Source: Phytophthora sp. 'mugwort'
Taxonomy: Eukaryota > Oomycota > Peronosporomycetes > Peronosporales > Peronosporaceae
NCBI GenBank assembly: GCA_033558025.1
Contig: JAUCEF010000001.1
Location: 1,736,001 to 1,800,000, forward strand
Direction: 5' to 3'
DNA length: 64,000 bases
The number at the start of each line of letters is the position of its first letter. Positions within the stretch are counted from its first letter, which is position 1. Positions 34,551-46,801 of this stretch are shown piece by piece. The position numbers and the translations under genes are program-made. Below the pieces are notes generated by a model. That model was given only the letters and a program-made list of their open reading frames with translations. It was not told where the DNA came from and did no database searches.

Positions 34551-37500
34551 ATGCTGAGTGAGTGCTTCCTTGACGGCAAACATCTACTCGGTTTCGTCAT
34601 CAAGAAGGACTACGATGGGGTCAGCGACGACGAAGACGACCCTGACTCCAGAGACAGCGAGATGTCCAACGTCGAAGAACCCCTCAAGCCATCGACCCGT
34701 GACATCATCGACTCGGATGCAGTCGACTACGAGGACAGCTCTGACGAGCGCCAGCCTGACGTTGGCATTGAAGACGCGCCGTTAACACGGGAGGCGACAA
34801 AGGGGCCTGCACGTCCAACCAGCCAGCGCAAGGTCAAGCGTGAACGTCTATGCATCAAGAACAAGAAGGCTCGCGCCCAATCGACTAAGCAGTTCCGTCG
34901 CATGGAAGCCCAAACAAAGGCTTTTCGATGAAGACAATGGACGACACGCGCATCCGTCTAGTCAAGCATCTTGTCTCCTCCTACGACATTTTCCAAGCCA
35001 TCTGCAAGAACTACGAGGGTGCCTTCTTTCACGGCGACCTCTACTTCATCCAGCATTTCCTCATGGAGATCAAGTACAGTAAGTGGTTTAAACGCAATGA
35101 AAGCCGCGCCTGAAGCGACCGAATCGATCCTCACCGATGGACAGAAGTTTCTGTACCTGTTCCACTCCATGCCAACGTCTTGGAAGGGCGATTTGCGCAT
35201 TTGGAAAGGTATACGGAAGTACATCCCGTACCATGAGCTCAAGATAAGCATCGAAGCCAAGGTTCGCGAGATGCAAGCTCAAACTCGCTACAATGTGGCA
35301 AAGGGTACACCAGAGAGCCAAAGTACCAAGAGGGAGCGTGCTCTTATTGCTCCGACGCAAGACACCGCGCTAACTGTCCAAGCTCCGCCTGCCCAAGCCG
35401 TCTGCTCCTACTGCCAAAAGCCACGACACAAAATCAGACAGTGCCGTGGGCTCCTGAAGGAGTTACGTGACGGCGTCGCCAAGGCAGGCACTGTCCTGCC
35501 GGCGAACTTTGAGCTTCGTGACGACGATACCCACAGGTCCCACCCTTATGGACGCAACCAGAACATTTCCGGTCGTGGACGAGGCTCATGGAAAAAACGC
35601 GGTCGTGGATATGGCCGTGGCAATGGTGGACGAGGTGGTAACCACCGCGTTCACAACGGTGCAAGCAAAGCCTTTCATCCATCTCGCTGTGATGAAGGCG
35701 GGTACGACCGGTCTCTCGGGCAGGACGTTATTATTGCAGTTGCAACTATCGTGAAGTCCGTGCTATCAGCAATCAGCCTCACTGCTCAAGCTACCTTCGG
35801 TTTTGACGCCAACTGGACGGTCGACTCCGGCTGCACTAGCCACATAGCGCAGCATGCTGACTGGTTCATCTCGAAGCTGCCTGCAACCGGCGTGATCACG
35901 GTCGGTGGGAAATCCGAAATCCCTATTGAAGGCACCGGTGATGTTCGTCACCGACTCAAAAGGATTTCAGATCCTGCGTGACGTGCTGTACGCGCCAAAA
36001 CTTCGGTACCTCCTGCTCTTAGACCCAGTCACTTTGAAGCACGACTACCACTTCACGTTCCGGCGTACGATGTGTACGATCCAAACCGATCATCGCTTCA
36101 ACAGCAAGGCGAAGAAATCCGCCAAGGGAATCTATACCAGTTCGCCGCGTCGCCGAACAAGCAAGAAGCCCACACCGCTAATACAGGTAAGAACGCCACT
36201 ATGATGCTTTTGCACAAGCGACTTGGTCATCCTAATATCCGTGTATTACTGGCAATGTCTAAAGACCAAGTGCTCCAGGGACTTGATACCCGAGTCATTG
36301 TTCCCCCAGCCAATTTCTTTTGCTCTGCATGTACATACGCGACGTCAAACTGCGCTGCATTTCTACTTAATAGACGTGTTTAGCGTGTCATTACTCCCTT
36401 GCAGAAGGTACACACATACATTTGTGGTCCACTTCCCGTCTCTAGTCTTAGCGGCTGTCGCTACTTTGTTGTCTTCATTACGATTACAGTCGCTTCATGT
36501 TTGCATACCCGATTAAGACGCGAAATCAACTGTACTCCTGCTACGAGAGTTTCAGGATGAAAGCCCTGAAATCTCTCGGACTGATGTCCATACGGTTGAG
36601 TGTCCTGGAACAGCGTCTGAGATGGACGTCCAAATACCACAGGCAGATAACGCAAAGGAATACGAGAAACTTGGACGTGTCATTTTTATCAATATGGAAC
36701 ACACGCGTAGTTCCTCAATGCCTATATACCACAACAAAAATGGCGTTGCAGAACGTCGCATGCGCACAATCATGGAGCGCGTACGGGCTCTGCTGCTTGA
36801 TGCGACGCTACCCAAACAACTTTGGGCGGAATGCGTCACGCACATTACCAATCTGCTCAACATAACGCCTAGTGTCCACACGTCGAAACGAACACGACAC
36901 GAACTGTGGTACAACCGCATCCCAAGCGTACGATACATCAACGTATTTGGTTGTGCTGCGTATGTTCATGCCAATGCCATTTATAGAGACAAACTGGATG
37001 CACGAGCCCGACTCTGTATATACTTAGGTATTCTTAGTCACAAGAAAGGCTATCGCCTCATGGACGTGAATTTCCACAACATTGTCTACAGTCGGGACGT
37101 TACATTTCACGAAACCGAATACCCCGCCCTTCAAAACGTCGACGTCACATCCGATCCGTTACCATTACCAACACATCTCTCACATGGCAGCATAGCAACC
37201 CCGTCTGCTACTGATGATTATTCCGCACCTACATCTGCAACAGCATTCCACAGGTTGAACCAAACGACGGTAAGTCCGTATCATCACCGTCGTCACCAGA
37301 TTCAACTCGTCAAACGAGACTTCCGCCACTTAGGGAGGCACTTTATGGAACTACCTTTTCGTTTGTAACGGAGGCGATCTCAACATCTCTGAACCCCTCC
37401 CTACTAAACGCCCCCGCTACGAGGACGAAGTCAAGCTCAGCGAGCTCACTTCGAAGGAAGACGTCCAAGAATCAGAGGAGCGCATATCATCAGTACTGAG

Positions 37501-39128
37501 TCTACTTGCCATACGAGTAGTACCGAAGGAGATACCAAATACATACAAGGCAGCCATGGGCTCCTCGTACGCCAGTCAATGGCGGGATGCAGCCAAGTCT
37601 GAATATAAGTCTCTCATGGCAAACGAAACATGAGCTCTTGTTCCTCCACACAAAGGCCGTCGGGTTCTCCAGAACCGATGGGTATTTGTAGTCAAGTACA
37701 CTGGCACTGGTGAGATAGATCGTTTCAAATCGCGTCTCGGCATCAAAGGTTTCCTACAGCACTATGGCATTGACTACAATGAGATATTCTCTCCGGTCAT
37801 CGGCATGGAAGTATTACGCCTCCTACTGACAATAGCCGCGCTTCTCGACTTTAAATCCGTTAAAACAGCATTCCTTAACGGTTTTCTTAAGGAAGAAATC
37901 TACATGACCCAGCCTGAAGGTTGTGTGTCCTGGTCAAGAGCACCTAGCATGTAAGCTACTGAAAAGCTTGTACTGTCTCAAGCAAGCTTCTCAAATCTGG
38001 TACCAAACGCTGTCAAAGTTCCTCGCGAGTCTGGGTTTTCACATGTTCATCAAGGACCGATGCGTCTTCATGGCAACATTGGACGGACAGGTGTGCTACA
38101 TTGCTGTCTACATAGACGACTTGCTCATAATTGCCTTACAATTATCCTCGTATACAATGTCAAATCAGCCCTGCAGCAGAGATTCTCCATGACAGATTTA
38201 GGGGAGGTGGAGTACATTCTCGGCTAGTCAATCAAACGAAGCCGCTAAGCTCGAGCTATCTTCATCCACCAGCGCAAGTACGCCACTTCTGGCCTTGATC
38301 GTTTCAAACACCTGGTTACATATGCATGCGTCTCCACCAGACCGCAGTATCAAGCTCACTACTGTCGTACAACCTCAAACGGTAGGAGATAGAAGTGCAA
38401 TGAAAGACATTCCATACCGAGAAGTCGTTGGCAGTGTCATGTACCTCATGGCCGGCACTCGCCCTGATTTAGCCTTCTACATGCGAGAAGTAAGTCAGTT
38501 CCTAAGTAACCCTGGCAAAGAACACTGGAAAGCCGTGGTCAGAGGCCTCAAGTATCTCTCAGGTACCACAGATCAAGGGCTGCTACTTGGTGGACCAACG
38601 ACGGTAGATCGCAGCAATCTAACAGACCACTAAATGACCACCTAACAGCCTACACAGGCTCGGACTATGCAAACTGCCCAGACACTAGACGCTCGGGTAG
38701 GCGGCTACATTACTATGATCGGCGAAAGCCCGATCTCATGGCTATCAAGAAAACACCACACGGTAGTGAATCGACAACAGAAGCTGAATACATAGCTCTG
38801 TTACTCTATGCAGGAGATGATCATTGTTAAACTACTGCTAAGCGATCTTGGGTTTACAACAACAAAGCAACCACGATCAAGAAGATAACCAAAGTTGCAT
38901 CGAGATCTCAAACAACCCTGAACTCCACGGACGATCGAACACATTGACACCCGCTACCACTTCGTGCAAGAAAAGGTTGAACGACACGAATTTAACGTCG
39001 TATAGTGTAACGAAAAAACCACAGCACCAGACATCTTCACTAAGGCACTTCATACCTAGCTTGCGTCGCAATTCTCTAAACTGATGTTTATCCATCAGTT
39101 TAGAGAATTGCGACGCAAGCTAGGAATT
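34551..39128 (+). pseudogene. Ty1/copia retrotransposon polyprotein, broken
   Basis: Domains in order: gag-like acidic and helical region; zinc knuckle C-x2-C-x4-H-x4-C (CSYCQKPRHKIRQC, about 35,402); protease DSGCTSH (about 35,826); GAG-pre-integrase LHKRLGHPNIRVLL; integrase with HNKNGVAERRMRTIMERVRALL (about 36,730); copia-type reverse transcriptase (DYNEIFSPVIGMEVLRLLL; IAVYIDDLL with the catalytic DD at about 38,115); RNase H-like AGTRPDLAFYMREVSQF; and a C-terminal RRKLG near 39,110. This is the copia order (integrase before reverse transcriptase). At least eight stops or frameshifts disable it. No matching LTR pair was found. Confidence 0.88.
39055..39124. repeat. Hairpin: 32-bp inverted repeat at the copia 3' end
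   Basis: Arms 39,055-39,086 and 39,093-39,124 are exact reverse complements around a 6-base loop (tttatc). The right arm is the normal end of the copia coding sequence (QFRELRRKLG); the left arm is an inverted extra copy of it that interrupts the frame. This mirrors the larger palindrome at the 5' end of the same element. Confidence 0.9.
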
Positions 39129-39473
39129 TAGTCACTAGAAACATTAAGCGTTTAAGAACAGCAAATAGGATACTCAGTTCAAATGAAGACTTTACTTCTG
39201 TTTTCAAGAATCACAGGATAGCGTTAAGTTTTTTCCCTTATGTAAGGTTTACGCACCGTATCCCAAAAGGTTTCATTCTCACCAGAGGTTTTCCTGGCAC
39301 ACAGCCGCCGAATATATTATGAAAAACATAAATAAAAGTGATTTGCTAACAATAGAATAATGTATTAAAGCAATTAATCTACAAGGACAACCTTGCGAAC
39401 AAACATAACCTGTCAATCCACTCACCATTGAGGACAAACTGTACTCGACGTCACGGAATCGTGAACGAAGAAG
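39125..39473. other. No gene recognised
   Basis: AT-rich spacer between the copia element and the nuclease-like gene. A 3' LTR was looked for and not found. Confidence 0.35.
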
Positions 39474-40064
39474 ATGTACGAGAGCGTGGATACCGACCTC
39501 AACTACACTATAAAGAGAAAATCACTATCCAAGGAGCTCAAGGAGGCCATCCGAGGCGACAACGTGCGGATGATCGGCTCAAGTCCGTCTCCATGGGACC
39601 AAAATGAAGCACAGAAGCGGCGCTACATCGATGCCGTGCTGGCACGCCTGATCTACACCGTAAATACTGCCACCGGCGCCGAGGACTAGGCGACCAAGCC
39701 GCTGCTGTATCCTGAGTACCCGATCACGCTTCCGGGGCTGAACACGGACAGCCTCGCCGATTGGGTGGTCAAGCGCGGGGACGGAATGCTGGTGGTAATC
39801 GAGGCGAAGCAGTGCGACATCAGGGGTGGTCAGTACCAGCTCTTAGCAATGATGGAACCGCTTTGGATCCACAATAAGAAGATCAAGCTGCCGCAACACA
39901 AGATCAAGGCCATTTGCACGGCTTTCCAGAACTGGTTGTTCGTGGAACGGGAGTCCAACATCTTGCGCATGGACTTGGACGGTACGCCTCCTGCTAATGA
40001 GACGTTCAATGACGCTCTGCTTCCTATCTGTGAGCGCGTTTACACCATGTTGCTAGATCTATAA
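39474..40064 (+). pseudogene. PD-(D/E)XK nuclease-like protein with one in-frame stop
   Basis: A 196-codon frame from an ATG (MYESVDTDLNYT) has a single TAG at codon 72. After it comes DGMLVVIEAKQ, where the Asp and the Glu-x-Lys suit the metal-binding core of PD-(D/E)XK nucleases, followed by GQYQLLAMM. Restriction-like folds of this sort are common as effector domains in oomycete Crinklers, but there is no Crinkler header here. The frame is otherwise clean, so it is either a recent pseudogene or a two-exon gene. It is followed 300 bases later by a HEPN-like gene on the same strand. Confidence 0.55.
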
Positions 40065-40361
40065 TTTATTTAAGATTGCTTATGCCGTCTTCATGCTCGC
40101 TTACGCTGTCTTTACATCCGCGTATTCTTTGTTCATGCCTGTTATGGCTTCTTCAGTGACCTGTACACATTCTTCATACAGGCCTCCATAAGCTTTGTAC
40201 GTTCTATGTTCTGGTAACTTTGCTGCAAACGTAGACTAGACTATTTAAAATTCGGCCTGTGACTAGAACCTTAGCAACGTGACCATGCATATTGTATAAG
40301 CCATCGGCAAGAATGAAAAACCCACATTGCGTTTTTCTCTGCTGTTTCATATAGTGTGATC

Positions 40362-40893
40362 ATGAAGCCTGACACTAACGCAGCAGCCGTTGCCATGCAC
40401 AAGCGAGAGAAAGAGCACGCGCAGGAGCGCATCCGAGAGCTGCTAGAGAAAGTGGGTGAGCTAACAACCATGATAAATGATCTGCAGCGCGTAGACTATC
40501 TGAAGTACCGCTTCATGCAGAGGCGGGTACGATCGAGCCTTCCGCTTCATAGTGAGCGATCTACGCTACAAGGACGAGCTCGAGCAGCTCTTTGACCTGC
40601 CGTTCGATGAGATACTGCAGGCGTACCTGTCCATGCTGCACAGACGGAACCGCATCGTCCACAAGTGGATTATGTCCCTGTGGGAGTCGGGCCCAGTGCC
40701 GAGGTTCGTTCGCTACCGCTACCAACATTATAATAATTATTTAGCGGAGAGTGTGTCTTCTGTTTCCACGGATATTCTGACATCAGCGGAAAGATGTACC
40801 CTAAATTTTCTGTCATTGGCGACTTGCATCTGCACGCTGTTTCAGCCAAAATATCTCAAATTCGTTATTGTCGCTTTTGACAGGATCTCGTAA
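40362..40893 (+). pseudogene. Coiled-coil plus HEPN-like small protein, frameshifted
   Basis: The first frame (MKPDTNAAAVAMHKREKEH to MQRR, 40,362-40,525) is a charged coiled coil. The second frame continues with DLRYKDELEQLFDLPFDEI, then LSMLHRRNRIVHKWIM. The RN-x3-H pattern (RNRIVH) is the signature of HEPN ribonuclease-like domains. The protein parallels the element B gene at 54,062: YELETIFGVPF, YLSLLNERNHICH. One frame change near 40,525 separates the two halves. The HEPN label rests on the motif and helical context, not on a search. Confidence 0.5.
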
Positions 40894-41160
40894 AAAGCAT
40901 CTGCTGCTCACAAAATACTGTGTACCACTCTAAAATTGTTATGTCGTGAGGGGTTTTCGACATGCCGCCCAAGTGAACACACAAGTAGCTGCGAACATCA
41001 AGCCATAAGTGCCGAGGTTACCTCCGCCTGGGACGCCTGGTGGTCACTTGGACAACGCCTATGGTTAGTTGATAGCCGACTTAGTTAATATGGGGGTGAA
41101 GGTAGGTTGTACTTAGGTGCACTGTTTTATTCTTCTTCTGTGTCCTCATCTACTTCAGTA
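40894..41160. other. No gene recognised
   Basis: Short spacer containing a few GC-rich palindromic words; nothing assignable. Confidence 0.35.
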
Positions 41161-42566
41161 CTACCGGTAGCGGAGTCCACAACGTCGTCTTTTGTCAGTC
41201 AGAGTGCTCTTAGCAGTGACGTCAACCACAGAGAGCTTCTCAAGCTGAGTTAGAACGTCGTCAACAGCAATTTGCAATTCGGAGCCCTCGATCTCATCCT
41301 GGGGCTCCCCAGCAGGAGTACTCTCGTCTAGCATGCACTTCCTAAATCCGGCACTAACGACGCGAGCGGGGATGTCGTCCCAGGCCTGACTCGCCAACTT
41401 CACTACTGTTTCTCTGGTCAGTGCCTTCATAGCGAACGTTGCATCCGTCGCGCAATCTCTATGCTCACGTAACTGGTCCTGCAGGTGACGTACCCAAAAC
41501 TTACGCAGACGTTCCTTCAGTGGCTTGATCCACACGACGTCCGCTGGATGACAAAGCCACGTCAGACCCGGAGGGACCTTGACGAGCACGATGTTGATAC
41601 TCACCGCGTACTCGACAACTTCAGGCACCCAGTGACCGCTGAAGTCGTCGAGCAAGAGCATGATAGTGGGGCTGAAAACAGATGGCGATCGCCGAAGTGG
41701 AAGCGCAGGAACTGGATCGTCAGCGCACCGCTCCACCACGCAGTCTTGTTCGCGTAGATCTGCACCTTGTACTGCTTTTGCAGAGGCTCGACCTCCTTCC
41801 AGACGTAACGTCCGAACCCATGGCGTAGCTGGGTGTTGACGGCGTGGGTCTCTGGTTGCGCTGCTAGGGCAGACTTCAGCACCAAGATCAACGGGTACTT
41901 GCCGCCGCTCATGTCACCTAGCAGCATGGCCGTCATCCGTTCCTTCTCCTTCTTACCGCACTTGAACCAAACGGTGGAGGCGTTGGTGGGCGAGATCGTC
42001 ATCCGGGGCAGGATCTCGAAGAACACGCCTGTCTGATCGGCGTTATAGATGGCGGTAATGTCCTCGGCGATCGGCCGTCGCCGAACCTCCTTGGCGAGCT
42101 CGATGGCGCGCATCATGGCTTCGGCGGTGGCGTCTGACCCTGATGAGTCATCGCACGAAACGACAGTCGATGGCGCTTCAAGAAACGCCGGCACCACTGG
42201 TACGACGCCGCAAAGTCGCTGCGGGGAATGCCAGCGTCTTGCGCGACCTCGATAGCTTTCAGGCGCAGCATCTGGGCCGAGACCGGGATACCATCGCGGC
42301 GAGTCGTTGATCCACTCGACCAGCGCCGTCTCCACCTCCGCAGGCAGCACTGTCGCGGTGCCGATCTCGCGCATCCTGCATTGACCAGCATGAGACGCGT
42401 TTGCCACGCGCTGCTCGATTATCTCGCGCTGCTTCTCCCATTTCTACACGAGCTTCCGCTTCTCGCTCTGCTCGGGGACCTCGATCTCGGAAAAGAAGTG
42501 CTCCATCGTCTCCTTCACGCTCTTACTTTGCCGAAAACGGTGATCATACTGAGTTTGAACGCGTAG
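41161..42566 (-). pseudogene. Pogo/CENP-B-like transposase, frameshifted
   Basis: On the minus strand, N to C: a CENP-B-type DNA-binding part (42,150-42,400: EVETALVEWIND, SYQWCRRFLKRHRLS), then ITAIYNADQTGVFFEILP (first Asp, about 42,035), MLLLDDFSGHWVPEVVEYA (second Asp, about 41,650) and LTWLCHPADVVWIKPLKERLRKFW near the third acidic position (about 41,540). Frames change at about 42,290 and 41,680. The tail (41,161-41,340) is acidic. This is the DDE_1/pogo family, unrelated in detail to the pogo copy in element A. Terminal repeats were not located. Confidence 0.8.
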
Positions 42567-44214
42567 CTGTAAGGCTTCCGCAGATTACTGCTTCTCTATG
42601 CGGCCAACGCCGCCGAGACGTGGCCTATCCTTCCTCTGTGCCAGGTAACCACTTAGCCGAAGATGTGCAAGTCAACGCGCACTGCAGAAAAGGGAGCTAA
42701 TAAACCAAATTTTATAGAGTAGTTACATCTTTCCGACTCCACCGAAACGTTTCATTTGCCAAAACTCCGATGGCTGTGAGCCAATTAAAGGCAGGAAACA
42801 CTTTGAATTTTAAATCACCCCACAACATGCCAGCTGAGCGCATTCCACGCCGGCTGACGAACTGCTAGACGTGACTGCCCAGGCACACCTTTGCCGCGTC
42901 CACCGTCCGGTCAACGCTATCTCGCGCCGAGATTTATGGTTCTTGCGTGTTCGGACGCAAAACTCGAAGTAGGGTCCTCGCTCACACGCCCCAGCCGTCC
43001 TTCCCCACCGCCTCCCAACTGTCCGTTCCGAACCACCGCCAAACCACTGGTTGGCAACAAGCCGTACACTCACAACCCAGTTTCAGAGAGCCAGCAGCCC
43101 ATTCATCACCCAGTTCGTCCAAACGCCTCCGATTATCCAACCTCCACCCAATTCGTATAACCAGCATCCGGCTTCGCCCAGCAACGTAGCAGTATCCGTG
43201 CCGTCTCGCGGAAGTTCGACGCCAGTCGTTCCACTCCTACTGCCGCCCAGTCACCGACCACCCGTATTGTTCTAGCACGTGCCGCTCACGTGTTGAATGC
43301 CGCGTCATCGACCGCACCATCCGCAGCCCTGTTACACGACTTCTTATTACACCAGGTCTTCCACGACGAGATCGCTAATCAGCAGCTGCTCCTAGCCTGC
43401 CACAGAGACCCAGCGCCTTCCATCACCCCTTCCCCTAGTCCGCCCACCTCCGTTCATTGTGCCGCGTGTTCCTACGCCTGCAGCGCCGTTCCGTGCAGTC
43501 CCTGCGTCACTACCTACGCAGTCCACTGTTGCGCGATGTCGTCTTGCAGCTCCTGCAGCCGGAGCTCGATCGCTAACCTCCGTCGTTACTCTAAAGGCGC
43601 TATGAGTGGCGCGTCATCGAACTGTTCTTTGTCGTCACCTTAATCACGGAGTTCTTCTGCATGTCCACCGCTGTCCGGGTCAGCAAAGAGCTGGGTAGCG
43701 TAAATACACGAAGAACGAGACGTGCGCAATGCCGGTTCGTTTATACCGTTCTTGTCTTCCCTTTCCAGCACGAAGGTTTCGTAACCAGCGGACTCTATTA
43801 TCCGCATTGGGCCCATCCACTGATGCCCAACTCAGTCACGTTGGAGCCTCGTGGCGGATGGTACACTCAGACGGGGTAGCCGATGCAAAAGTGCGCTTCT
43901 TCTTCACGTCACGCCATAGTATCTCGTCTGTCTCGCCTGTTCCTTTCGTCTTGCGCACTCCCAATCGCGCTCCACCGCACCCATTTTTTTTATAGACGGA
44001 TTCAAAATCGGGCACTAAAATTGCAAATTTATGATATTTCAGTATCAGTATCATACATTTCTAACCAATATCGCCTTTCACAAGTTTCTGTCAAATTAAA
44101 AGGGTAAAATATGATGAATACCAAAGGTCACCAGAACATGTAAAATGAATGAATGCTTTCCTTGGGCCTACCTTCACACGACAATGACGATAGCGTATCC
44201 ATTTCTAACGCGCC
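42567..44214. other. No gene recognised
   Basis: GC-rich region with many open but Pro/Ser/Arg-rich frames on the plus strand (42,900-43,900). None shows a domain, and they look like low-complexity shadows or an old retroelement. The last 200 bases are AT-rich and would hold the promoter of the next gene. Confidence 0.35.
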
Positions 44215-45849
44215 ATGGCCACCAAGATGCGCATCGTAAGCGACCGCGCCGTGAGCGCATCCGAGGACGTCTCGGGGGATCGTGGCCGGCGCATCGAAAC
44301 GCAGACAGATCTGGCCGCCGGCGATCTAGCCGTCTGCGCCTCGCCAAACGCCGTCGTGCTGCTGCCTGAGCTGTGGGGATCGCACTGTCACAAATGCTTC
44401 GCCTCGGGTATGCGCCTCAGCCGCTGCGGCGGTTGCAACACGGCCTTCTATTGTACGTCAACGATAGAGTAATCGCGCCTCGTTTTTTGGTATTAACTCG
44501 GTCTGATTGCTCCAATTAATAGGCTCCAAGGCATGTCAGCAGGCGGACTGGGCTCCGGACCATCGCAAAGAGTGTAAGCGTCTGGCACAGCTGGCGCAGT
44601 TCGGGCTGCGGAGTGACCAGGTGGCTGATGTGCTGCTGCTGGGGCGCATCTTGAGGCGCAAAGTTGGCGATGAATTGCAACCCACGGAGCTCGTGTGGTA
44701 TGAAGAAGACATGGTCGACCAGGAGCTTCTGTTGCTGGCGGCGTTAGCGCAGAAACTCAACCTGGTGGATAGTAAGCAGATACTGCAGAATGAAGAGCAG
44801 GTAAAATGGCCGCTAATGTTTTGCTGTGCTGCTGCTGCTGCTGTAGAGTCACTCTCAATCGACGAGATGGTGCGCATGCTGAGTCGCTTTCGCAATAATA
44901 ACTTCTCCATTTGTGACGAGCTGCTGCTGGAGCTGGGAGCGGGCTGTTTCCCGCTCGGCGCGATGATCAATCATAGCTGCGACCCGAACTGCGCTGTGAC
45001 GTAAGTGTGTTGCGGTGGCTTTTCACGGTGCTTCTTGTAGAGCTGACGCTTATTGTTTAGATTCGTTCCCAAGACTCATGACATGGAGTTCCGAGCGATG
45101 AAGCCCATTAATTCAGGCGAAGAAATCACGCAGACCTACGGTAGGTTAAATGAATAGTGTGGATGTAGCTGCTTGGCTCGGAATAACTTAGTTGACTGTA
45201 AATTTTTATAGTCGATGTGGCACTGCCACGTCGTGAGAGGCAGCAGCGACTGCAGCGCAAGTATCATTTCAGCTGCGAATGTGCTCGCTGCTCGCAGCCT
45301 CTACAGGAGCCTGGAAGTCTGGACGCCTTCCTCGATGCTGATATTGATGGTATTCCACAAGAGGAGTGGACGAAGGAGCGTCAGCAAGAAGTAAAACAGG
45401 CACTCGAGGAAGCCGGCGATGCCACGAGTGGTGTTACCGATGAAACTGACCTTGCTAAGCAGCAACAGCATTGCATCGATGCGCTGCAGAAGCTGGAAGA
45501 CAAGCAGAGTAATATTCTCCATCACGACAGCATTGCGCGGCTGCAGACACTGTCGGCGCTTTTTAGCGCCGAAATGGAGCGTGGAAGCGTGGAGGAGGCT
45601 CTTGGATATGGTGAGCGCATGCTGAAGTTCTATCGACGTGTCTACAACTCCAACCACCCGATGACGGGTCTTCATCTGTTCACCCTTGGGGACCTGTACG
45701 GTCAACAGGCGCAGATGGGAACAGCAGCAGAAACTAGCAGGGCAAAGTCGTCGGAATACCTGGCCGAGGCGCAGCGTATCCTGCGGATCACCCATGGCAA
45801 GAATCACCACTTCGTCAAGATGCTCGCAGATAGACTGGAAAAGGCATGA
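44215..45849 (+). CDS. MYND-SET protein lysine methyltransferase (SMYD-like)
   Basis: Proposed exons: 44215-44452, 44523-45000, 45061-45140, 45212-45849. Introns of 60-71 bases begin GTACGT, GTAAGT or GTAGGT and end TAG; all phases fit, giving 477 residues. The split SET domain starts near residue 10, is interrupted by a MYND zinc finger (CHKC, CGGCNTAFYC, CQQADW, HRKEC; the finger spans the first intron), and resumes with NHSCDPNC and GEEITQTY. These are the motifs that bind S-adenosylmethionine and shape the active site. A post-SET CECARC follows, then helical repeats as in the SMYD C-terminal domain. Likely methylates histones or other proteins. Confidence 0.9.
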
Positions 45850-46318
45850 TAGTCAACGCCAGTTACCAAACAAACTGCATTTAAAGTTAATGCTCAAGTG
45901 ATAAATTGCGAGAAGTTACACTTTCGACATTGTAAGCTCTTAGAGCAAACTTCTACCCACTCCACATCACTCATGGCATGCCTCGTTCAAGAAACAAAAA
46001 CGAAACCTACTGCACAGTAGCTAGCACCACATTGCGTTTTATGATGACGTCTGCCTGCGCTCCGTTATACTTCGTGGCTGTCAACCTGTGTACCTGTATC
46101 AACCACACTACTAAACTATAGAAAGAGGAATGGAAAAATGCACTGTACCTCCAGCTCGTGCATCAGATGATTAATCAAAAACCTTAGCAACTTCACAAAG
46201 TGAGCCATTTGCGCCCGCGAAGCTTCTTTCAAGACAAAATTACGAGGCGGAAAGCCGACAAAGTCGGCGAGTAATTCCACGCTCAGCACTGAAGTGCATC
46301 CCCGCGATAAAAGTCGGT
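45850..46318. other. 3' flank of the SET gene up to element B
   Basis: No gene. This is the stretch between the SET gene stop and the left target duplication. A small inverted repeat (agccgacaaagtcggc) lies at 46,252-46,268. Confidence 0.5.
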
Positions 46319-46324
46319 GGCCTC
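46319..46324. repeat. Left 6-bp target site duplication of element B
   Basis: ggcctc directly precedes the left terminal repeat and recurs at 62,446-62,451 directly after the right one. Six-base duplications are characteristic of Polinton/Maverick integration by their retroviral-type integrase. Confidence 0.9.
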
Positions 46325-46559
46325 AGTAGTAATAGCCAGCGCATTACACCGGCAGTTTTTTTTTCTTAGCTTTATTTAACAAGGAGAATAGGGCTAACCG
46401 TTTCTAATGCAATGCTACGACTTTGACGACACAACCTCTCGACCACCTTAGGACGAGAGAAAGCGCCACCACTTCAGAAGTAGTTTTAAATGCTCTCGTC
46501 TCCTTAGAAGCGACAGCCGGTGGTTTCACGAGGACAACCTCTCGACCACCTGAGAGTGA
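46325..46559. repeat. Left terminal inverted repeat of element B
   Basis: Reverse complement of 62,212-62,445 with four substitutions and one length change in a T run. It contains two direct copies of acaacctctcgaccacct (46,427 and 46,535 areas) about 105 bases apart, which may be protein-binding sites for replication or integration. The AG start fits Polinton ends. Confidence 0.95.
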
Positions 46560-46801
46560 AAGCAACGTCTTTTGGATCTTAGGGTAGTTTTAGAACCTCA
46601 ACCAACAACATTCAAACTATATATTGATAAATGCAATAGAAAATTACGCCGGCATATTTTTACCAGCAAGGAATAGTTCAGAGCAGCGCGACGCGTGGCG
46701 TCTCACCATTGTTTGGAAGTCGCCTTCATTTCCGCTTAAATACGTCCAGAAATTCTCTCCTCCCTTCTTCCTCATCCCAGATTCTGCCGGCTCGAGGAAA
46801 G

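Noticed and set aside
42810..43995. Several Pro/Ser-rich frames before the SET gene
   Set aside because: They overlap in different frames with similar low-complexity composition and have no domain or splice support.
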